From Caenorhabditis elegans (Eukaryota > Nematoda > Chromadorea > Rhabditida > Rhabditidae): a stretch of 64,000 bases of DNA. Numbering within the stretch: the first letter of the stretch is position 1; each line of letters begins with the position of its first letter. The stretch is taken from NCBI RefSeq assembly GCF_000002985.6, contig NC_003282.8:7998001-8062000 (forward strand), read 5' to 3'. The translations under genes and the position numbers were made by a program. This document shows positions 57,875 through 64,000 of the stretch, piece after piece. The notes beneath the pieces are model-generated. The model saw only the letters and a list, made by a program, of their open reading frames with translations. It was not told the origin of the DNA and made no database searches.

Positions 57875-60800
57875 AATATTTTTTTTTGCTAAATGTTCAA
57901 AAATCCAAATTCCGATGAGTCATTCTTCAGGGTCACAGACCATATGTTCGATCATTACGAAATGCTGGAAATAATGAAACCAATTCAGATTTATTTTGAA
58001 ATGTTAATAATTGTCTCAATCGCAAAATTCAAGTATCCGTTGTTCGTTGGCAATCCGTTCAACACCAATCAGTTCTTGTTCAATTCAATTAAATCTCTCA
58101 CCAGTTCTTTCTCCGTCTCTTCAGAAGTCTGTTCCTTCCTCTTATTGCACCTGTTCTTCCAATCATTTTTCTTTTCTTTTACTTTTTGTGGGGTTCCCTG
58201 GATCTAAATACCTATCCTTAAATGTTATTATTGTTATTTCTGCATAAATGTTTTTTGTTGGGCAACTCATTTCTTTGACTTCACCTACAAAATCTCAGTC
58301 AGCCCATTTTTTGAATTTATCTGATTTTTTCAAATCCAATTCGATCGTCCAAAAAACAAATTACAAAGTAATTTGTACTACGCTTCAATTTTATAATCAT
58401 TCATTTACAATATGTGTTACCAGTCTCTATTCAATGGAACTCTACTTTATTCAAAGGAAGTGTGATAGCGCCTGTGGTGATATGGTCTAAATACGATAAT
58501 TCAGTCCTACATGTACGAATATCATTCATAATATAGTTTATAGTTTATAGTTTATCTCTTATAGTTTATTTTCTTTGAAATTTAAAGTTAAAATTTTTTG
58601 GGGCCAATTTTCATATATTTGGACTTCCTGGAATTTTGTTTTGCTTTAGGTTAACTGTCAAAATATTCAAATACAAATGTGAAACATAACCGAAATATGA
58701 AAATTGTTGGAAAAATTATCTGGCCAAGTTCCAAAATTATGATTTGAGTAATTTCCACGTTTCAACAGTAAAAATTCAAAACATTTTGGAAACGTTTTAC
58801 CATGATATTTTGGAATTTTAGCACTACTTGACTGGCTTCAGACATCCCCACCATCGCTACTTCATCTCTAATTTTCTGAGCTGCAACTATTGGGTAACCC
58901 AGCAACCATCGAATAAGGAAAGATGAAGCCAGTGTCCAGTGGTGTCGCAACGTCAGTTAATCAGGTTACGATGACTCGTCGTGTGCGGTCTTCCGCATTC
59001 AATGCTAATGACTGGTTACCGAACACCAATCTCCTCCCACTCTCACTATAAACAAATCCGATTGAAAAATTTGGTCAGCAGTAGTGTCGACTGACCGTCG
59101 CCAACCTTCGAATCAAATGCCCTCTGCAATAAAATTCAAAGGAATGAGTTGTTTTGACTAAATTTTGTTTTAAAGAAAAACTGTCTTGATTTGTCACATG
59201 CGCGGGGGCCTTTAATTAGATTCCAGATAACTTTCTTCTTATTTTTTCCACACTTTCCCAAATTATACAAGAAAAAACCAATACCATTTCACCTCAATTT
59301 AATGTGAAATTGTCGTTTTAAAAAAGCCTCAAAAGGTTTTTTTCCCCTTTTCTAGGTCTCTTTCCCTCAATTTTTGAAATTTTCCCACGGTCTTTTGTCG
59401 GTTTTTTTCTTATTCCTTTTTCGCTTTACTACAGGCCTTCCTTCAAAACGTGTCAGTGATGTCGTTATTGGCAAATCGATTTAGTCTAATTTATCGCAAA
59501 TCCTATTCGATTAACATTGGCACAGTACTGCCACGAAATTGTAGTAGAATTTTAAAAGCCTATATGATTCTCCTTGTACTGTTCAATAAGTTGTCCCTAA
59601 TCGTTTAACTGAGAAATTGAAAATTCTTTTTTACTCACGTTCTCCTGGCTTCTGCGATATGTTACCGGGTGATATCGAAATTCTAAGTTTTAAAATTTCG
59701 TTCCAAACTTGAGAGCAGTTGTTATTGAACTGTTTTATGCACCCACTTTTGACCAATTCTTCATATTTTATTAGCTGTAAATGCTAAATTTGGTTAAGAC
59801 AGAGAAGAGTGGGAAGACGACGAACATCTGCCTAATAAAACGATGAACCCTAGTTTTATTGGTTTTTTATGAGAATTTATTCTTTGACAATGAATTACAT
59901 TAATGTAGGAACCAAATTGAGAAAACATCTGAACAGTGAAGATTATTTTTATTTTAAAACTCCAGGCTGCAGTTAGTGTGAAAAATTATATGACTGGATT
60001 GGGTTATTATTGCAACATCAAACTTTATTTATTGAGTCATCGTTAGTTTTTTTGAATACCTTTGTGCCGTTAAATCTGCTAGGGTATTCTACAATCTGAA
60101 TACTCGGTATTCGTTTACGTCTCGTTGTTTTATTTTATATTTTTAATTTAATTTAAAAATTGTTCAAAGAATTAAAGTTTTAACAAAATGTAAAAATGAG
60201 CAAACAGCGTTTTGCTACTCAAATACTCATTCACAGTTTTTTAGGGTTCTGTCATTGCATTGTACACCCTGTACCTACGATTCCCCAATCCCCTATACAT
60301 TTATTGCCACGTCATAGATTTTTCTACGTCTCTCATAATCTAGCAATGTCTATCTTTCAGTCATTTGAATACTTGTGCGCCTGCCACGTCATCCTGTCCC
60401 ATGATACGGTGTCCCCCAGTTCTCCCGTGTTCCACTCATTTGGTTGCTGATCTTTTCAATGAGAATGACCCCAGAAATGTTATTTTTGAATTTTTATTAT
60501 CTTTTCGATGCATCACCGAGTTCATTCAGTCCTCACAATTATGAGAAACAATAACTGAGAACCCATATAATTTTCCGAAGTCCGCAAATCCTTATGGGCC
60601 CTAAGAGTGATATTATCGTTTTACCGTCTTCTGAAATTTCTACCTAAAGGACATGGATTTGGGTAAATTGGTCTTACCGCGAAAAAAGTTTTTGGTATAA
60701 TTTTTGCATTTTTGTGGCGCCTGCTGTTTCTTAATTCGGATTTCTTGCGGTTGCATTTTATTAATTTTCTCTTCAAAACTACAAGTTATAACACTGAAAC

Positions 60801-63800
60801 TCTCAACAAAAATTAAAAAAAAAACTGTAGAAAACCGAACAAAGAAACCGATGGTATTGAAATAAAATCCAAGAAGTACGTCTTGCACAGCGTCAGTTTT
60901 GAGTAAAACTTGCAGGAAGTTTCATTGAAAATCCCCCGAATACTTGTGCTCTTTTATGGATGAGCATGTATATGTGATGTGTCGGAAGAATAAGGAAAGT
61001 GGGAGAAAAACGATGCCCCGGCAAGGAATTCTCTTATTCTCTATTTCTCCACATTCTTTTCCAAAATTCCATCGGTTTTTTTGCCGTTTTTCGTTTATTC
61101 CTGCCGTTGTCCTTCACCGATCTGTTGGCGCCTTCTTCTGTCTAATTCGTTTTCGGCCCACTTGTCATCATCCCGGTGTCCTTTTTTATCGAACGTTCGT
61201 GTGCCTGAAAAGTTTGGCGCCATTTGGTTTCTGTTTTATCGGCCGTTAGACACCTTCTGTGGTTGTGTTAGAAGAGAAGTAGAGGTGGAGATGGAGAATA
61301 TAATTTGAGGTAGTTACCACATAGCTGTTCTTTTTTTCTTTTCACACTCTTTCCCTTTTTAGCTGATTTTTTCTTCTGGAGTTTTAATAGTTGTTTCGAT
61401 CCCAAAGTTTCTAAAAGATCCTTGAAATAATTAATATTTTGGAGCCAACTTGAGAATACTTGAAACTCATCTCTATTCTGAAATAATTGTATTTTTGTGT
61501 TTGGTTCTAGTTTTTTACGTCAATTTTTGGTGTTATATGTACGTGCAGTTATTTGAAACAAATTGATAAATTCGGAATTTTCAAAATCAGTGATTCACTT
61601 TTTCGTTTTTTCGATTCTCATGACTCCGATCACGCTTTATTTTTTCCGATCAGTCATTTTGTTTTCTCTCATTCAAATCAGTTATCATAACAGTTCGCTT
61701 CATGGACTTACTTTTTATTATAACTTTAAAACTAAAATGGAATCTAGATGGTAAGCGTTTAGAATATTTTTGAGACGCTTGGTCAATTTGATCAAGGTTG
61801 GATACTAGTAATAATGAATTTATTCCTATTTTCAAAAATATCATCGGATCTTTTTAAAGAACTCCGATAATTAATACTTTTTATTAATTTGAAATTTGAG
61901 TTTATGTTGAAGTTTTAAAACATTCTTGCAAAAGAAAAGCGATCTGGATAAACTTTGCTTGGACGTTATCGAGCATTTTATGAAAAATTCAGTTTTCAAA
62001 ATGATCCACTAACTTGTCCTGTTAAATTTAAGATTTCTTACTATTAGGAACAAATGTCAGAGTTTGTCAAAAATATTTGGCCTTTTTCTTTCAGTTAACA
62101 TTTTTCATTTTTTGAAAAAAAAAATAGGAATGAGTCATACTTTTTCGGTTCAAATAACTCCTCCCACCGTTCATTCGACCACTCGCTTCACTGTTTTCAT
62201 AATTTATTATTCTCTCCTCTCATTCATTTATCACTAAAAGCCACGAGTCATGGGATTTTTACTAATTTTCAGATAATATTCAGAAATACTAGGATGCCTT
62301 AAGTCTCTTGTAGTCTTGTACGTAATGTTCAATTGATTTGTTCAGGTCACAGAACTAACTTTTTAAAACAAGCCTGAAGGGCTTCCAATGTCCATCACAG
62401 TTAGAAAGTATTATTATAGTGTTACAAACGTTCATTTGAAACTTGTCTGCGTCTCACAAATGTTTCAAACTTACTTATGCTCGTGGAAGAGGTTTGCAAC
62501 CTTCTCACGGCCATTCTTCCATTTTGTTAATGGAGGGAGACTGAAATCTCGTGAAGAATTTTTTTTTTATTTAACGAGAAAGTTAAAGAAAACAATTTTT
62601 AAAATTTCTGAAAAATATCATGCGTCTCACAGGGAAAAGATGTGAAAGATCTGTTGATTCGAAGAGGTGTAAAAAGAAATCCCGAAATTCATACTGTTAA
62701 TCCAAAAACCAAAAAATGGCTATAAATTTCTGTAAGACTGTTATTTTTTTTATCTTGATAGGATTATCGTGATGGGTGGCAGCATCAATTCATCTGTGAC
62801 GATTCGGGTGTTCGTCTTCTGTCCTTTTTGTTTTATTACCGTCCCGACCGACCGCTGTAGAAAACGGAAGATACCCTCTTTTTCCCCTACCCATCCTTAT
62901 ATTGATACATCTAAAGCGTGCCTTCTCATTTCTCTATAGCAACTTTATTTAATAATTCATTCTTTTTGATGTTCACTGCTGTTGAAGCTACTCTCTATGT
63001 TCTGCTTGATCTGCTCATCGTGGCGGTGTTCATGAAAGCAAGATTGATGTGTTATGAATAATGAGGAAAAGAGAGTGAACTGCCAAATCCAAATTTTATG
63101 AATTTGGAGAAATAACCAGACCTCTTTTGGCTCAGAGACACACTCATTTTACGACCTTCTTCCGTGACATATAGAGAGTAATGCGGACGAAAGGATTTCG
63201 AGAAATCTGTCCGATCGACTTAGCACAATGCTCCGGAAGTATATAGTCTGTGGTGTCACAGGTTTTTTTTTCGCATCAAAAATTTCATGTCTCCAAGTCG
63301 ATGAAACTGAATTGTATTTTTTTATTTTAGAAATAATTTTTTTAAAAAAAATTTTTAAATCGCGTTATCCAAAGAAAAAACGAATAATTCAATAGAGAAA
63401 CTAGGCTTGATCGAAAGGTAGACCAGAAATTTTGCAATCGTTTCGAGACCCGAGCATGTGCGCTCTGTTGCGCGCCTTTGCTACAGTACTTGCATTTGTT
63501 TTGTTTCGCCGCCAAAACGATTTTTAACGAAAACTCTGAATTTTCTCTGTTTTTCTAGTGTTTTTACTTGTAAAACTACAAAATTTATTAGTCTAAAAGT
63601 AAATTAAAACATCTGAAAGTCGTTTTCGATTCGAAATAACGTTTAAATCACATTTTCCGTTAAAAACCTGATCATGTTCCCGTTTTGAATGTTTCAGACG
63701 CGCTGTGTTGAAAATTTAGCTTTTTTCGGATAAAAATCACCTATTTTCTGTCGTAAATGATTTGTGGCCCAGAATCTTTGAAGTCTTGTTATTCTTTTAC

Positions 63801-64000
63801 CCACGCATCCATACGTCTCATAGGTGACATCTCGTGCGTAGAACATTTTGAGCAACAAAAATCGAGTAGCGTGACGCGAACGCATTTTTCTTTTTTCCTT
63901 TTCTTTCCTGAAAACGTCCTTGAAGAACGGCCGCTTCTGAAGAATGGAGCAGCTCTCGTTCTGATTGCAAAAAAAAACGAGACAACCGGTAAAGTACAAT
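57875..64000. other. Right-end DNA without a supportable gene
   Basis: A period-8 tandem of TATAGTTT lies at about 58533-58569. The stretch 58800-59110 is less AT-rich, with a minus-strand frame (LLGYPIVAAQKIRDEVAMVG) of unknown identity ending near a GTAAAACG donor-like site. GCGTCTCAC words occur at about 62450 and 62622, and GC-richer patches at 61100-61270 and 63420-63520. This may be 5' regulatory or intronic DNA of a gene beyond the edge. Confidence 0.35.

Noticed and set aside
60944-61308. Overlapping plus-strand frames of 101 and 75 codons
   Set aside because: They overlap in different frames, are Phe/Cys-rich as expected for T-rich non-coding DNA, and have no family resemblance.
61303-61325. 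TTTGAGGTAGTTACC, a let-7-family-like seed
   Set aside because: The best flanking pairing is only about six bases (TGTGGT with ACCACA), with no plausible precursor hairpin.
1-64000. tRNA genes, rRNA, CRISPR arrays and bacterial operons
   Set aside because: No B-box-like GGTTCGAATCC with matching cloverleaf was found by eye on either strand, no spaced direct repeats of CRISPR type occur, and gene structures are eukaryotic.

Overview
The window reads as nuclear DNA of the nematode Caenorhabditis elegans, and the genes recognised (rig-4, elpc-4, dnc-4, nhr-31) point to chromosome IV. The supporting signs are AT-rich DNA, short introns with GTRAG donors and TTTCAG acceptors, acceptor-like sites directly before start codons (trans-splicing), and TTAGGC-type telomere repeats. 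The species and gene names come from recognising the proteins; no database search was possible.

Layout. (1) 1-6120, minus: the 5' part of a sidekick-type IgCAM gene (rig-4), covering the signal peptide, six Ig domains and the first fibronectin III domains; the rest lies left of the window. (2) 6121-13292: upstream DNA with a 391-bp hAT-like non-autonomous transposon. (3) 13293-14427, minus: an unrecognised serine-rich 295-aa protein. (4) 16293-20133, plus: a secreted Cys-rich protein ending in a degenerate PEBP domain, then a 135-aa single-pass membrane protein, then Elongator subunit 4 (elpc-4). The last two are spaced like an operon. A palindromic tandem-repeat element lies between the PEBP gene and this pair. 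(5) 20303-23995, minus: dynactin p62 (dnc-4) and an unrecognised 217-aa protein. (6) 24453-24576: an interstitial telomere tract joined to a short copy of an nhr-31 exon. (7) 25249-31422, minus: nhr-31, an HNF4-like nuclear receptor. (8) 31437-47044: a 15.6-kb divergent intergenic region with a 902-bp mariner-type fold-back element and a smaller inverted-repeat element. (9) 47045-49363, plus: a second nuclear receptor. (10) 49482-64000: about 14.5 kb with no supportable gene, but with promoter-like motifs suggesting 5' regulatory DNA of a gene beyond the right edge.

The genes do not form one pathway. They are a neuronal adhesion molecule, housekeeping factors (Elongator for tRNA wobble modification, dynactin for dynein transport), two nuclear receptors and several nematode proteins of unknown role. 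No complete undescribed system was found. The most unusual signals are the telomere tract with its adjoining nhr-31 exon fragment, the palindromic AAAAGGGG array, the PEBP-like protein that has lost ligand residues, and a strong cryptic exon in nhr-31 intron 1.
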